From the NCBI RefSeq assembly GCF_000308615.1, contig NZ_BAGB01000075.1, positions 1-64,000 on the forward strand: DNA of 64,000 nucleotides, written 5' to 3'. Below are more model-generated notes on this DNA. The model was not told the DNA's origin. It made no database searches and saw only the letters and a list, made by a program, of their open reading frames with translations. How positions within the stretch are numbered: the stretch's first letter is position 1. The DNA itself is not shown here. The DNA comes from Nocardia jiangxiensis NBRC 101359 (GTDB lineage: Bacteria > Actinomycetota > Actinomycetes > Mycobacteriales > Mycobacteriaceae).

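Noticed and set aside
63980..64000. GTG at 63991 as the true start of the giant protein
   Set aside because: The residues around it (VPHLDSSILTVH) repeat the end of the internal DUF1023-like blocks (MPHIGSSVVTVH), and codons continue to the window edge, so the protein begins upstream.
32552..64000. Giant gene as an NRPS, PKS or adhesin
   Set aside because: No adenylation, ketosynthase, carrier or cell-surface repeat motifs were seen; all recognisable modules are protease-, transferase- or hydrolase-like toxin domains.

Overview
The window looks like a high-GC actinobacterium of the order Mycobacteriales, most probably Nocardia or a close relative. The reasons are the very GC-rich coding sequence with many GTG starts, candidate leaderless genes, and a housekeeping half that shares genes with the Mycobacterium tuberculosis Rv0338c (etfD), Rv0337c (aspC), Rv0322 (udgA), Rv0321 (dcd) neighbourhood. 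The genus is an inference from gene content; no rRNA is present to settle it.

Left part (1-23 kb): the tail of a proline-rich protein; two tandem secreted S1 (streptogrisin-like) proteases; an NRDE/TANGO2-type protein; two paralogous secreted glycine-zipper proteins; an EtfD-type membrane iron-sulfur oxidoreductase behind a clean palindromic operator; a small unknown gene divergent from an HTH/TPR-like regulator; an alanine/aspartate-type aminotransferase; a YibE/F membrane protein; an Hsp70-fold membrane protein; UDP-glucose dehydrogenase; a sedolisin pseudogene broken by a deletion plus an internal inversion; a DUF218 protein; an NCS1 permease; and dCTP deaminase.

Middle part (23-31.8 kb): a MerR regulator and a tightly coupled four-gene operon (alpha/beta hydrolase, SDR, ferritin-like diiron protein, flavin monooxygenase), similar in composition to the mycobacterial mymA region. 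Its promoter carries a perfect 10-8-10 inverted repeat over the -35 box, next to a frameshifted GntR remnant. A PanE-like reductase follows, then a small defence-like island: a SLATT (DUF4231) membrane protein divergent from a Xre-RES toxin-antitoxin pair.

Right part (32.5-64 kb): one uninterrupted minus-strand reading frame of 10,482 codons that is still open at the window edge. It encodes a giant multi-effector protein. In N-to-C order within the window: a papain-fold (Tox-PL-like) domain; an acidic repeat linker; a calpain half-domain that has lost its Cys; two calpain-like protease modules; an OTU-like / HSSFLGG / DUF1023 block; a third full-length calpain; a papain-fold domain plus ADP-ribosyltransferase; an OTU-like domain plus a second ADP-ribosyltransferase; a second OTU-like / HSSFLGG / DUF1023 block; a third papain-fold domain; four calpain modules in tandem; a third OTU-like / HSSFLGG / DUF1023 block; a fourth papain-fold domain plus third ADP-ribosyltransferase; and a HopA1-like C-terminus. 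In total there are eight calpain-type modules (seven with a complete Cys-His-Asn triad), four papain-fold domains and three ADP-ribosyltransferases. The next gene starts inside its stop codon (ATGA overlap) and encodes an internally duplicated 262-residue protein, a natural candidate for an immunity protein or dedicated chaperone. I consider this two-gene unit the most interesting and least described system in the window.
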